A stretch of 64,000 nt of DNA from Blasia pusilla (taxonomy: Eukaryota; Marchantiophyta; Marchantiopsida; Blasiales). The notes under the pieces were generated by a model. It made no database searches. It saw only the letters and a list, made by a program, of their open reading frames with translations, and was not told the DNA's origin. The position numbers and the translations under genes were made by a program. Shown here one piece after another: positions 25,835 through 38,863 of the stretch. The stretch is taken from NCBI GenBank assembly GCA_050084515.1, contig CM114275.1, forward strand, positions 16,182,001 through 16,246,000, written 5' to 3'. Every line of letters begins with the position of its first letter. Position 1 is the first letter of the stretch.

Positions 25835-28800
25835 ATGAATTTTCTTTTGCGGAGTTCTACTCAAAACAGTACCGCATCGGCGGATACTTTCGTTGCGTCA
25901 GACATAGACAGAGATTACCGGACAGAACATTCGGGCTCCTTTCATAGTCTGCAGTCGCTGTCACTGGGGGATGTGGGAAATGTCGACGACTTCAAAGGAG
26001 CAGGAGAGTTCGGGAGTCTCTGGACTCGGCTGGCGATCGAGGATCACTATGATTTTCCTCCAGACGAGGGCTCTATCTTGGTACCCTTCAGTAAGTGCTT
26101 TCCTCTTTTCCTTAGCAAATTCCCCTGCCTGGTTTCAATGCTGTCGATTCCAGTTTATGCAACAGGGCAAAAGATTGCTCTTGGGGTCGTCGATATCCGT
26201 GGGGGCTGTTCATTTAACATACTCGATCATCTGAGTGAAGTAATAGCTGACCAGCTTGTCCAATTGTTGCGGTCGGTGTAGGGGATCTCCCTGAAAATTG
26301 GTCTTCCGTTCCAGACATGGCAGATTTAAAATTTTTGGATCGTGACTTCGTATTTCCAGGTACTGTCTTGAATCCAACCTTAGTATCTATTCCATCAAAA
26401 TAAAATAAAATAAAAATTGTTGTCAAAGAATCCTATGATGACGCCTCTTGTTAAGTGGGTAGAAAACGAATTGACTTGCGAAGGAGTGGAGCGCATCCTC
26501 TGACTGATTGCTGTTGTTTCAAATTACGAACCACATTTGAGAAGAAAGTTACTGCAAGAGATTGCTGACATTAGATTGCTTGGTGTTTATTCCAGGGGAG
26601 CAGTTTCATATCTTGGTGCATGTCATGGCCCAGGATCCATCAGTTCCTGCAATATTAAACCCCTTGAAAGTTGCCAACATGGGCCAAATAGCTGCTTGGA
26701 ATGCCAAGGGAGGGATTTCTCAGGCACCCACAGCTGGCAATGAAGTCCATAACGCAGTGAATGGCAATATAGAAGTGGCTGAAGATGTAGAAGGGGAATT
26801 TGGAGCTGTGCATGCCGTAGTTGGCAAAAATGAACATTCTGCCGACCTGAGTGGAGGGGTTGATAGCAATGGAGTCAATACTTTGGAAGGAGTCAAAAGA
26901 AGAGATCTTAAGTTGCTGGAGAGCTTCCAGAAGTCACATTTTTTTGTACGCATAATGGGGGAAGATGAGCCTTTGGGGAAGAGAAGGGAAGTAGCCACCA
27001 GTGGACCTTCTCTCTCTGGTAATGAACGCAGGCATTTGAACGGCAAGGCTGGAGCTCAGGGAGGTGCTCCAGTGTCAATGGAACAAGGGAAGTTTGACCC
27101 ACATTTGGCTGGTGGATTAGCAAGGAATATTGTTGCTTGCACCTCCCTTGCCAATGGGGATATTGTGGTAAAGTTCCTTTTATCAGGCAACTTGTGGTTC
27201 AAATGCCAAGGTCGCAGAAACACAGTGGGCCAGAACAGACTTGACATTTCTTTCCTCTATTCTTCACTCCATAAGGGCCACTACCAGCAAGTCCACCATC
27301 AATGCAATTCCTGTAATGGCTTAACAAAAAAGTTGTCCATGGCTTCCTCTGCCTTAGTGAAAATAGTAAACGTTTCTCAACTATTTTGCTTCGTGGTTTT
27401 TTTTTGGAATCAGGATCATATCAATTTAGCTGTTGTGTGCTGCATATTGACTAGTGGTTTCATATGGTAGGAGAGCAGGCTTTTGTACTTGTATATTTGG
27501 GTTGGGTTGCTTTAAGTGCTAATTGAGCATTGGCAGCATGCAGGTGCTGCTCCAAGTAACTATGGTGGCAGACTGTGAATCTCATGATGCTTTCTTGGAA
27601 GTTCTACAGTTCGAGAGATATGAACCCTCTGGATCTGGCTTTGAAAATTCTGGGCAGTCGTTACTGAAGAGAGGTTCTTGGGATCCGACTCAAGGCTTGC
27701 TTCAGTGGCTTTTACCTCTGGATCGCCCAGCTTCTCCTCCTCCACCTGCATTCGTGAGTTCAATTGCCAACTCACCTACAAAGGGGGCTGTGACCAGCGG
27801 AAGTAACTCCACCAGGTTTTCGTTTGGTCAGCTGCGGTCAGCCTCATCAGGGTCCTTAGCAGCTGTGGCAATACCGCCAGTACCTTTACCTGCTCCAACA
27901 TATACACCGCCAACATATGGAGCCAAAGAGTGGGATTCTGCTTTCCAAGATAGAAGCACTAAAACTGAGGTTGGAAGTGAAGGTCTTCTATCCTTCAGAG
28001 GAGCTGTGCTTGAACCTCAGCGTTTCTCAGCACATTGTGGTTTAGAGGGTTCACATGTTCCTGGAAAAAGGTGGAGGCGAAAGCTTTCCATCATTCATCC
28101 AGTAAAACTTGACTCTTACTTTACACATTGCAACACACAGGATCTTATTTGTGTTCTCGTTGAGGTGTGCTCTCTAAGTCTGTTTCAATTTCTTGAAATT
28201 CAATACCCTCATCAGACTTGCAAAATTGAAAAGCTGATTGCTTTATTCCTGGATTATACTTCACCCCCCTTGATGTTTTGTGCTATTGCAGCAATCCTTC
28301 TTGTAGTAGCTTGAGTTTCCAGCTTCTGCTGGATATCTGTATGCAAAAGGCACATGTTTCACTTGCATTTTCTGTTTGCCCAGATAAGAACTATGATTCA
28401 AACGCAACAATTGGATAATTAAAGCAGTAATTGAGCATCTTGGATAATGGGGAGGGTACCATTGGGCTATCGGTAGTACACTAATTCACCGCCTAACTTG
28501 AGGCTGGGTGGGTTTGCTGTAACTGGATCATACCATCTTGCCATAAGAGTTGTGATCAGTATTGTGAAAGTATTGTTATTTGGATCTTTCTTGGCCTTAC
28601 TATCTGTCCTTTTTTTGGTTTTGTTTGATGTGTTTCTTTCAGAATGTGCTGCCACCCACTGGAAGAACAGCAGAAGTTGTGATCTATGTGGATTCTGTTA
28701 ATATTGTCTGTCAATCTGCGGCTTCAGGAAGCCCTCCTCTACCCGTCCCTGTTGCTTGTGTGGAGGTTGGAGAAGATTACCAACTACCAGGCCTTCCACT

Positions 28801-31493
28801 GAGGTAAACTCCATTTTCTCAGAACTTGAACCACAGAATCACTTAACTTATGTGCTCCTCTATTGTAGCCTCAGCAATGAGAAGGCTGTGGGAGTGTACC
28901 TTCTATGAGTAGATCCTATTGTTATGTCAATATTTTGCTCGATAGGTCACCTTAATGCTGTGGATGGTCTTATGAAGGACTCTGAAATGATTACAGTCAT
29001 TGGTTTGGTACTCGCACACATTGTCTTAGTGACGCTCCATAAACTGTTCATTGCTAGAACTACATCAACATCCTTAACGCTGAATTTTTCGCTGCTCATT
29101 TCTTATATTGAGTTGCTCTATGAAATTAAAGTTAGTATTTGGACAATCATAGATTGTGACTCAAACAAAAGAACTAGTTTTACACACTGACAGGATGAGG
29201 AGACAACTTGCAAGATAACACCACAAACATAAGGCTCTGTTGGACTTCAATCAGTGGGCTTGAAGTGAAGACCAATATCTTAGGTGAAGTACCATAGACC
29301 ACCTGTTCTCTTAACCATAAGACTTGCTAAGCCCTGTTCTTGTCATAATGCTTGCTAGGTGTCTCTAAGAACTCAGTTTGGTGCTAGTAGATATTAAAAC
29401 AATTTTGTTGTCCATTTCAAAAGAACAGTTCCCTAAAAACTCCTGACCTATCATGTTCCATTGAGTTTCCCCCGACCAAAATTTCTGGTTCAGGTAATTT
29501 TCCTGTAGTGTCTTAAGCTCTCCATTGGCCCGTGGTTGTTAAACCAGCACAGAATGTGCCTAAGAACTCGGAAGAGTTTGCATCACGTTTGTAGAAACCT
29601 ATTGACCCCACGTCCACTTGACCCCTCCATAAACATCCAACATGACACTTTCATTTGGGAAACATTCTATATCACTTGACGAGCTGAAAGGTTTCTTCTC
29701 ACTACGTCACAATATGCTTGAATTCAAAGTTCTTAGTCGAGAGATCATCAGGCAGACTTGGGATCTCACTTCATGACGTGTAGTTGTGATCTCAATGTTT
29801 TTGCATTGATGTATGTGTTGTGGTGCACAAAATTGGACAGAGTAGGGGAGCAGCATTCTTTCATTTTAAGACCCACAAGCCCTGCTTGGAAGGCATCACC
29901 TTTGTATGATGGAAAAAAGAGTAGAGTTGGTTCTGGACATGAATTACAGTTATTTGGTGCGTCATCCTCCCAAAAGTCACAAGCTAGCAAGGAACCTTCT
30001 GTATCACTGCATGAGGCTGGGAGATATGCTGTCATTGTTTCCTGTCATTGCAGCCACTCAGGTATGGTCTAACTCCAGCTCAATAGTTCGTATGGTCTCA
30101 TGAACTTTCTCTCATGAGTTTCAACCTGGTCTATTTGTTTGTGATTGTTTCAGAGTTGGAACATAGTTGTGTTTCTTGGGTAATTGTGACATGGGGTAAA
30201 CCATCTCACAGAATTTTTATCTTCTACTTTGTTAGTAGGAGACAACTGTGTTGGAACCCTAAGCTGCAAGAAACCTCCATGCAAAGGAGGAAATTTTTAT
30301 TGTCTTGATTCAATTATTTGGAAAATCTGAAATTCTGTCTATACTGCAGAGTCGAGGTTGCATTATAAGCATTCCTTACAGTGGCGACCACGGCCACCAA
30401 GGGATTTGCTTTTATCTGTTTCTTTGGAGAGTCCAACTTCTACAGACTCCTCTAATGAAAACCAACTTATGTTGAAACCGCAGGTCTGTTCTTGTAACCA
30501 TTTGTGCTGTGGGTGGTGGATTCTGTTGGTTGTGATGTTAAACTTCACCATGTGTGGATGGTGGTGTTCTCAGCCTTGGTATTCAAGTGACTTGACATGC
30601 AATCTAAACCTGTTGAGAATATCCTTGCAGATTGTGACGGTGCAGGCTACCAATCTTACTTCACACGATATGAACCTGACTCTTCTTGCTCCAAGTACCT
30701 TAGCAAATTCTCCTCTGTCAATGGTATCATTTCCAGCACCAATGATAGATTCTCCTGTAACAAGCTTTAATAAACGGAATTCCTTCAGTCTTCAAGATAG
30801 AGGAGGCCAGGATGAGAAGGAAAAAGCTAACAGTTCTCCAAGGAGCCCAGATTTAAGTTCAAATACGGCGGAGGCCATGGACTTACCTCCGGTGCGACGC
30901 ATGGAAAGTGTTATTGGCATGAGTCCCACCATATTGAAAGAAAGGCATATTTCTGCAGCAGATATTGTGGCTGACAATATTCCTGCTCGCAGCCATTTGT
31001 GGTTGCAAAGCACAGTGCCTTTGGGGTAATGTAATCTGTTTCTTCTAATCCTCATTCAACATCTATTTCTGGCCATTCTTAATCTTCTATTCTTTTGCTT
31101 TACTAATGACAAAATGTAATTCTCTTGAGCAAGTGTGGGAAGTATCATCTCTGGCTTTGTGTTGGACGACCAGGGCCAGGAGTGTTTCCTACGCTTATAA
31201 TTGTATTTTTTTCTACAGATGTGTACCAGCTCATTCAACAACTACTGTCAAGTGTGACATCCTTCCTCTTACAGATGGGATTATGACTCTTGATACTCTG
31301 TACATCTCGACAAATGAGCGTGGTATGCACCCATCACATGAGCCCACTGTCGACATGTTTTATTGGTGTATCGTTCCTCCTGGTCTTCTGAATGTTTTTC
31401 TGACTTCAATGTCTACTTGCAGATGCCCTGTACATTCCAGAGAGTCCCCTGCAAATTTATTCAACATCAAGCATTGCAAGTGGAGTTGCTTAG
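25835..31493 (+). CDS. TRIPP: TRIPP-like TRAPPII-associated plant protein, complete
   Basis: Ten exons join in frame with GT-AG introns: 25835-26090, 26282-26359, 26596-27167, 27544-28164, 28643-28803, 29841-30061, 30350-30483, 30631-31025, 31219-31322 and 31423-31493, giving 870 aa. The order of conserved blocks matches the plant protein I recall as TRIPP (Arabidopsis At3g17900), a plant-specific member of the TRAPPII complex that acts in Golgi/post-Golgi tethering: N-terminal MNFLLRS, FLDRDFVFPGEQFHILV across exons 2-3, SHFFVR, CTSLANGDIVVLLQVT across exons 3-4, RWRRKLSIIHPV, GEQHSFILRP, and LPLTDGIMTLDTLYIS near the C-terminus. A Pro-rich stretch follows residue 380. The LPLTDG tail recalls the beta-sandwich domains of TRAPPII subunits. 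The start was chosen because homologues begin MNFL; the frame is also open upstream to an ATG at 25667. No transmembrane segment is seen. The gene name rests on memory. Confidence 0.8.
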
Positions 31494-32397
31494 GGTCCCC
31501 CCCCCCCCCTTTGGGCCGAGTATTGAGGCTCTGCAGTTGATGCTATCAATCATTCTTTGGACCAGAGTAAGGAAACTGCTTGACCTACTCAGTAGACCGG
31601 TGATAAGTTCATCTTGGACTGCTGGCGGATGTTTTTCATTTTTGACTCCAGTCGAGAGATAATACTAGGGTATCTTCAAATAGTTCTCTCATTCAGGATC
31701 AAATAGTTGTCTCATTCAGGAGGTGGATTGTTAATGTGTACAACCTCTGAGAATCATCAGCCCTGAAGGGGTAGGAACTATCTATCGGAAGAGCTGATGG
31801 AGTTTGTGGCTCCATCAGCTCCAAGGGTAGCAGCTTGTGACATCAACCTTGATGATGTTCTAGTGGAACTTTTGGATTGACTAATTGAATGAGAAATTGA
31901 ATCTTCATGAATGGGATATTGATGAACGTGTTTATATGAACAAATACCACTTGTCTAGCATAGAAGTTCGGAACTCATATTCTATTAATGTTATATTTAT
32001 CCCATTTTCTCAAAATGAGTTGGAGCAAAGTTTTGGCAATCCACGATTGCATATACTCATATGTGATGCCTCATTACTAAGGCAGATTACAAATTGATTG
32101 TGAATCATTAGGGTCCATATCTGGCTCTCAAGTTTCCATCTTGATTAAGTAGATGTCGATGGTGGTTATGATGCAATCCCGCCTCGAACAATAGAACTCT
32201 CATCTCCAAATGTAGCATTCGGAATCACGTAAGATGTTATGGCTATCTTCTCTTGGTGTCTCTGTAAAACATCCCAAAGAGTCCAGGGGTGTCTTTTTCG
32301 ATTACCTTTGGTGTATCGAACGCCTCGGGTCTCGCCCCTAGCTACTGCTTCATTCGTCTCGGGTAGGCATAGGGCTCACCAATGCAACAATTGTGAT
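31494..32397. other. 3' flank of the TRIPP-like gene: C-run, short tandem repeat and stem-loop
   Basis: Directly after the stop codon is a run of 13 C (31497-31509). A 23-bp unit is tandemly duplicated with one mismatch (31676-31698 and 31699-31721). An 11-bp perfect inverted repeat (31791-31801 with 31811-31821, 9-base loop) follows. The 3' UTR and polyadenylation site probably lie here, but no clear AATAAA was identified. From about 32100 the sequence may be decayed continuation of the minus-strand retroelement. Confidence 0.5.
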
Positions 32398-33374
32398 CTA
32401 TCGCATCTTCAAACGATGTTGCTCAGCTAATTCTAAACTGAAAATCCATGTCAAGCAGTTCACGCCTATCGCCTATCCCAAGACATGAAGTCGTGATGCC
32501 TCTAGTAGTGACGGTACTGTTGTCACTCTTGTGGGGAATTCTATCGCTTGCTCTTGTTCATCGGCATTTGACTTCATCAACCTCTATACTTGGTCATTCC
32601 AAACCAAGCCAGGTTCGGCTTCCTTGAATGCATAAGAAGCGGGAAAACTCACCAATGTGGGAAAGGTTGTTCGCGGCTTGTCAATCATGTTGACCACAGT
32701 CAACGGCGGTCGATCATCTAATCTCACTCTCTGTGATCGATGCGCAGATCGAATATAAAATCTTTTAACAAATCGGAGGGGCGCTCCACTCTCGCATATG
32801 CCCTTCGCAACACCTCGTGTGGTATCAAGTTGGTCCACCGAAGACGCGGGCGATGTGCTCGTGAATCCATGCTCGCCGCATCCAACAAGACTGCCGGGCC
32901 GATCCATGCGCACACCTGATGTGCACTTGTTACCACACGGGACCTCGAATCGCCCAAAATCGGTACATTCTCCATAATGTATGGCGGAGGACGAGACTGA
33001 TGCTCTTGCAAGTGTCGCAAGATCCGCATTATCTCCCAAAACAACATGGACCGAGAGTCAGCTAATCCGCTACTCCGTCCAGCACTCGATTGGCCCTGAT
33101 TTGGCCAACCAGCAATGACCAAGTCTATGGTCCCTACCCACTCCAAGTCCTGCGCCCCCAACAATGAACTGTCCCTCGGTAGGAAACTCTGGTAACCCCT
33201 GAATGACGGCGCAGACAACAAGTTGGGAAAACGGAGGCATAACTGCGCCATATGGTGAAGTGAAGCGCGCCTCGCAACATCATCAATCTCCACATACAGG
33301 TACTGTTGCACGCGCACTCCAGCTTGCAAAATAGCGGCTAACCCAATGCTAATCTCTCCAAAGAGATCCAACAT
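32398..33374 (-). pseudogene. Retroelement-encoded C5 cytosine DNA methyltransferase domain, degenerate
   Basis: C5 methyltransferases transfer a methyl group from SAM to cytosine in DNA. Motif I is MLDLFGEISIGLAAILQAG at 33374; IDLVIAGWPNQGQSSAGR fits motif IV; YIMENVPILGD is motif VI; SRAHRPRLRWTNL fits motif VIII. The catalytic Cys of the motif IV PCQ is replaced by Asn (PNQ). After WTNL the frame ends at 32724, but homology continues in another frame (RPPLTVVNM, FPTLVSFPASYAFKEAEPGL, to 32584) and then in further pieces (ADEQEQAIEFPTRVTTVPS; NCLTWIF) to about 32400, so at least one frameshift and two stops are present. Just upstream the frame holds a stop (TGA) near 33395. Duplicated retropepsin segments lie upstream on the same strand, so it belonged to an LTR element. 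It should be inactive. Confidence 0.82.
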
Positions 33375-34048
33375 CCGAATATCCTTCTCTGGGATGCATC
33401 ACACAATCAAGATGGTGTCCAAAGGGGTCAAAGCAGCACTCCTGCCTTCTTCGGGTTCCTCTGACCCGTCACACTCTGGTGCAAATGTCTCGCTCCATGC
33501 GGTCTGCACATGCTTAGTGGCTAAGCGTCACAGCTCCTCAGTCGAGCCCCAAAGCGGCACCTCTCCTCCATAGACTGATGCGACTATCATGACACTCCCC
33601 TGCATAGAAATGTCAGGAACGAGAGTATCCTATGCAAATCCCTCAATCAAATCCTAGGCCAAGTGATGGCACTGCTAAGGTCGCCATATCTCCTGGGCGT
33701 CGCTCGATCACTGCACATGTGAATCGAACGGGTAATGAGCTAAGGCGCCCATCACCTGAATGCCATCGTGGTCTGTAGGACGCTGACTCCTCCCAACAAC
33801 TCTCCTGGCCAGCTAACACTACCTATGAAAGCTGCTAATATGGTCATAGACTCGTCTCGTGGTCGACCACCTCGTCCCGCAAATTGTTGGGGCAACTTAC
33901 TCTTCCATCCGTCACCTGACCTCTCCACCCTGGTCAATAAGCAAAGGTCTCCTCCCAGAAGTCAAGGATGAATCCTAGGGGATATAATACGATATTCCCC
34001 ACCAACACTATATGTCGCATTCTCTGGCTGGACTCTGACAACTATCTC
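33375..34048 (-). pseudogene. Linker between protease and methyltransferase of the retroelement
   Basis: Reading the minus strand towards the methyltransferase gives open segments separated by stops: RVERSGDGWKSKLPQQFAGR (about 33930), MTILAAFIGSVSWPG (33840) and, directly before the methyltransferase, ECDGSEEPEEGRSAALTPLD followed by a stop and CIPEKDIR. The frame agrees with that of the methyltransferase start, which supports one former polyprotein. No reverse transcriptase motif is seen here. Confidence 0.55.
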
Positions 34049-34270
34049 CTATCTAATCATATAATGTGTGGATGACACGCCCCCAACCGAGGTGTGTATC
34101 TGGAAGGGACAAGGCTCAATGTTGGCCTTTCGTAACCCCAACGCTAAACACGTCGCCTTCCCTAACATCAAGGGCTGTGCTCCCGAATCAAGTAGGACGC
34201 GCTGACGATGGTACACTGTCCCCGTCGGACTAACCAAGCGAAATACTTTAGCTCGGTTATCCAATAGCAC
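34049..34270 (-). pseudogene. Retropepsin segment, copy 2 (DSG retained)
   Basis: Retropepsins are aspartic proteases that mature retroelement polyproteins. This frame has VLLDSGAQPLMLGKATCLAL, with the catalytic D-S-G triad, and then CPFQIHTSVGGVSSTHYMI, the flap-side strand. It is followed by a stop. It is a diverged duplicate of the segment about 367 bp to the right, and retains the catalytic triad that copy 1 has lost. Confidence 0.75.
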
Positions 34271-34604
34271 TACGTTAATCTAGGGAAAACCCCATCGGGT
34301 ATAACACTACTCTACCAACCAAGACGTCGTAGGATTTTGCATTAGTCACTATCCCCTTGGCTCGCGCCACGGACTCATCTGTAGGATGTCCCTGGCGAAT
34401 CCTCACCATGACCTCATGTCAGGTGATATACTGTGTGGTACTCGCTCCACCCAAGGATGTATGTATCTGGAATTGACAACGCTCCACATCGGCTCTTGTC
34501 AAGCCCAATCCTCTTAATGACGCTTTCCCCAACATCAAGGGTTGCGCTCGTGAATCCAACAAGACGCGTTGCAGACTAAAAGCTCTACCTCCGGGGCTCA
34601 ACAA
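34271..34604 (-). pseudogene. Retropepsin segment, copy 1 (catalytic Gly lost)
   Basis: The frame has VLLDSRAQPLMLGKASLRGL, where the D-S-G triad reads D-S-R, then CQFQIHTSLGGASTTQYIT and a stop. Reading on past the stop gives MVRIRQGHPTDESVARAKGI and VTNAKSYDVLVGRVVLYPMG, the C-terminal half of a retropepsin fold (YD-L-G), which copy 2 lacks. The two copies therefore look like one protease region partly duplicated in tandem, each half damaged differently. Confidence 0.72.
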
Positions 34605-35100
34605 CTAGAAGACCTCTCCCCGGTTATCCAACAATACAACACGAGGAGAAGCCATGGCATGCTCTATCCCGGGTCTAGCGGGCATCTCCGCCATCCTAGC
34701 AGCCGCAGCCTGCCATGAATATGACGTGGACGGCCCGAGCATGAGCTCCAAGGGCAGGTCCATCATCTCCTCTGCAATCATCTCTGAACGTGATACAGGA
34801 ACTCCAACTCCACGCTCACATAGCTTAGCGACCAACCAGAACACCTCGGCGGGCGTACCTCCCAATGTCATAATCAAAAGCAGAAAATAGCGGAGCACGG
34901 TACACCATCGTGGCCGTCCTCAACATCGTACTCGACACATGCTCCTCTTGAGCATCAAAAATAGAAGTCTTCGCACTCGTTTCTCCAATTGCCCTTCGTG
35001 CCTGCATACCAATAACATCACCAACTCTTTGAGAACTGTGATCAGGACCCATCGATGGGGTCCTCATCACGTCGGACAACGTGAAAGACTGAGGAAGCAT
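34605..35100 (-). pseudogene. Upstream part of the protease/methyltransferase element
   Basis: Open minus-strand segments contain TPAEVFWLVAKLCERGVGVP, EMIAEEMMDLPLELMLGP and a segment ending MASPRVVLLDNRGEVF, which leads into the first protease copy. It is presumably the gag-pro linker of the polyprotein. No zinc knuckle was seen. The 5' end of the element is not visible: at about 35300 other element DNA on the opposite strand begins. Confidence 0.5.
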
Positions 35101-35339
35101 GGTCTGTTTCCTGGCTTCCCCTCGTTGTGGATTATGTAGATGGCTTGTGACATCATTATTGGTTGTCGATGGTTAGAGTTCTACAATGCCGGTGTTGTAG
35201 GTAGTTAGCACGATATTCAACTATAACTTTTTGGTGAGTGGTCAGATGAGGTCAATGAAAAATTTCTTGTGTCAAAATTAACATTTTGGACAACCCTCTT
35301 ATTTTTCTAAGACGTGTTAGGTGACTAATATGCACAAGT

Positions 35340-36175
35340 TATTGATTTGGCTATATTTGGGATCATGTCTTATTTCACTCCTCCCAAGTGTATATGAGGA
35401 GGAGAGATGGGTTTTAAGAGCCAACTTTCTCAGGTTGAGCCTAAGAAACACTCTTCCTTCTAGGGTTTGGTATAAGCCATAGTGTCAGAGTTTGGATTCC
35501 TCATGGTGGAGGGTGGATATGGCTTCTTGATGATATATACCGCTTGCACATACCAAGGGGCACATGGAATTTGGTGTGTGTACGTGGGTACTCAAATTTC
35601 CTCGAAGAAGCCCCTTATTGGAGACATTTTAGGTTTTGAAAAAAAATTCAATTGAAAGGTCGTGTACGAAATTTTGGACAGTTATCTGTAGGATTTGTAC
35701 ACAAGATATGACGTAGGAGCATCAATAGGGTGCTAAGGGTAGCAACTATGCTATCTTGTGAGAGGGTAACAAAAAATCAAGAAGATTGATGCAAGAAGGG
35801 TGTGAAATAGGTGGAAAATGGCAAAATTGGAGTAAACGCCATTTTTTGGGGCCAATTAAGAAAAAATGTTTTTTTGGTTAGTTTGAGTAGTAGAAGCCAT
35901 TTTGGGGGTTAATTGAGAAAAACAGATTTTTTTGGGGTAGTTTGAGTAGTAGTAGAAGAGTTACGTAGAGGGGAGTGAGCTACCAAAGGGTCTTGAGTGA
36001 GGTACTACCTAGGCTTTCATTTGTGGCTAAATTGTCATTATTGGACAACACGTCCAATGACGATATTGCACATGATGAGAGTGTCATGTGGAGAAACATG
36101 GACAATATGAGCCATAGGAGCATGCAATGCTTTTTGTAGGTACCATCAATTTAGATGATTTCATCTAAGAGTTGT
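35340..36175 (+). mobile_element. LTR-like sequence and gag trace, relative of 15.4-16.5 kb relic
   Basis: A diverged TATA-like GTATATGAGGAGGAGAGATGG lies near 35390. The block at 36029-36175 aligns base by base with 16386-16530, sharing AGCATGC and TTAGATGATTTYATC, and encodes GTINLDDFI before a stop. It is a second, more decayed copy of the same gag-bearing element. Confidence 0.6.
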
Positions 36176-37640
36176 CACGAGTCGCTACACAAGTCAATGC
36201 ATATCCTTTGATCCTTCAGCGTACCAAAATCATGCATAAAAAATGCAAAACAATTGCAATGGCTCCTCAAGAGTTGATATATACGACGCCAATCTCCTCA
36301 TGTCAACTTCGGGGTAATATATGGCTTCCAAGTTTGCAAACCGTCTATAATAGAACTCTCTAGCATGGGTTTTGGGTGCTATGATGGAACTTGTGTGTCT
36401 CAACGTCACTCAATTGCTCATCTGTGACCAACTTAGACATCTCATCTCGTGGTGCTGCTCGATACACAACATCATGCACCACGCCAATTGCAGCCGCCGC
36501 CATCTGTTGGCGCACCTACATCACATCCCAATGCTTGAAGAAGTAGTTTGAAAAACCCTCCTCCCCTTTCACGTGGAAGATATTCTTCTTAGTTTATGGC
36601 TCTTCTTACTTTAATTGATACCTTTTCGTTTATGATTTTCCCCTTTTCCTCTATTAAAAGAATTTTTTATGTGTTATAACATTTGAATCAAATGTTTGAA
36701 CCGGAAAGGGGCACGATAGTCGCAAGCTTCCAACTACATCGTAGGAGCAAAGTATCTTTTAGTACACTCACAACACAATTGCACAACACTCGCAAGTTGG
36801 TCGTGTGACAGCCGTCAAGTACTTGAAAAATAGTGGAAAATTTGCGACTATTATTCGCAAAGAAGCCATAAAGTTTACATTTTGTTAATAATGTGAATTT
36901 GAGAAAAAAATTATTTGAATTTTTTGGCAAATAGAACATACATCCCACATTTTGTAAAATTGCAAAATATCAAAAAATATACTTAAATACATAATCTTTC
37001 CAAAATTTACAGTAATCCGTAACAGGAATTGTCTTACTATCTACGCCAAGGTTGTGCACCTAACGTATATGGGGCTATGTTGGACCTACAAAAGTTGCAC
37101 CATGACTGAAAATCCCTATACATGTCATTGAATTACACGGCTGCCTAAGAGTAGGATTGACCGGCCTAAGACTACGCATATAGTACCTACTACAGATAAA
37201 ACCCTTCAGACTCACTAGACCAACTGCCTGAGGATGACCTCCTCGATCTGAAGATAACCAAGTTGTCCATGAAGCACCTCTCAAGTATCTCCTCCTCCTC
37301 CTCGCCTACGTTGTAGGAGGTGTCATCATCCACACGGTCGAATTCTACAATTTGATCCGACCAATGTCTTGTCAGATGACGTTCCCCATCAACATGAGGA
37401 ATGTATGATTGCACATAGTCGCTCTAACTTGCATTAATATTTTGAAATAAGTTGAAAATAACTTAAATATCGAAACACTCTATAAGTTATGAACTTAACA
37501 ATGTCTTGCGCATACACATCGCTACATCGTTGTCACCGAACACACACACAAACACGCACGATCCCATGCTAACTCATGGCATCCAAACAACGAGACAAGA
37601 AGTACCAAAATATCTCCAATACTAAATCAATGAAACATTC
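36176..37640. other. Intergenic DNA, no supported gene
   Basis: AT-rich in its middle part. Minus-strand frames at 37075-37414 are open and include an acidic run (GEEEEEILERC), but they overlap each other and match nothing I know. Confidence 0.45.
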
Positions 37641-37642
37641 CA

Positions 37643-38249
37643 ACTCAAACTCCTCATCCTCTTTCTAGATCCCCATTTTCCTTCCACCGCCCTCAACCTC
37701 GGATCCAAAACTCAAGAAACTCCTCCCAAAGGGGGACCCCAACATAAGGAACATAGGGAAAAGAAAAATCTATAAATGACCTCTCACACATGGAATTAAA
37801 AATCAGAAACCCGAAATAAGGTCTCCCATTATTTGTGTAGGCCTAAGGGAAAATATGGTTGATCTCAACCGTTGACATAGTGGCTACAATTAACCGCAAG
37901 CCTTCAGCCAAGTTTCATGACCATCTGATGGTCAGATGAAAATATGGATCCATGTGAGCATCAAAATGACACTTAGACTTGGAACATTCCTACTCAAACT
38001 CCTCATCCTCTTTCTAGACCCCTATTTTCCTTCCCCCACCCTCAACCAGGGATCTGAAACTCAGGAAACTCCTCCCATAAGGGCAATCCGACATAAGGAA
38101 CACACGCCAAAAGAGAAATCTACAAATGACCACTCACACATGGAATTAACAATCAGAAACTCTATAAAGGTCTCCCATTTTTTGTGTGGGCTTGAGGGAA
38201 AATATGGTTGATCTCAACCGTTGACATAGTGGCTATAATTAACCGCAAG
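37643..38249 (+). repeat. Tandem duplication, period 349 bp
   Basis: About 258 bp at 37643-37900 (ACTCAAACTCCTCATCCTCT to TTAACCGCAAG) recurs at 37992-38249 with moderate divergence and the same spacing at both ends. Both copies contain GGTTGATCTCAACCGTTGAC. No coding capacity is evident. Confidence 0.85.
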
Positions 38250-38863
38250 TCTCAACACCATAGCTCTCAAATATGTGTACCTCACATGTCTCTCTCAATG
38301 TCAAACCAAACCCATTCTCCTAATGAGAGGCTTGGGTTACACACACAATGCAAGCAAGACCATAGCTCCGCCGCCTCATGCCAAGAGGTTCAACAAAGAG
38401 GGAATGAGATCTCAAACTCTCTCTCCTTGACCTTGAGGTATACCCCTCCCCTCTCCCAAACTCTCTCCATGGTAACCTATGCTCCCAAGTCACCTCCTTG
38501 GCTCTTGACCTGATGTAGGAGGTCAAGGGCCACTTACCAAAAATAGACATTTGAACATATTCTCAAAATGGTACTTTCTTAAAATAGTAAATTCCTCAAT
38601 ATGGCTCCAAATGAGCCGAAACGAAGGGGAAACTTACACTCTCAGGTTACTCGCGGCCTCACTAGGTCATCCTCAACCTCATGAGTCTGTCCTCCACTAC
38701 TCGCGAAGGTGCTCCACTAGATCTCACCGATTTATCCTAAAAGACGTAACAACAAAATTCTTAGCATATTGCCATATCCTGATCAGCGAAGATATGATCG
38801 TGTAGTTATTTAATTTGACATGTATATTCCACTCCTATGAGTATTAAATAGTGTTTCTATAAG
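38250..38863. other. Intergenic DNA between repeat elements
   Basis: Short frames only; no gene recognised. Confidence 0.5.
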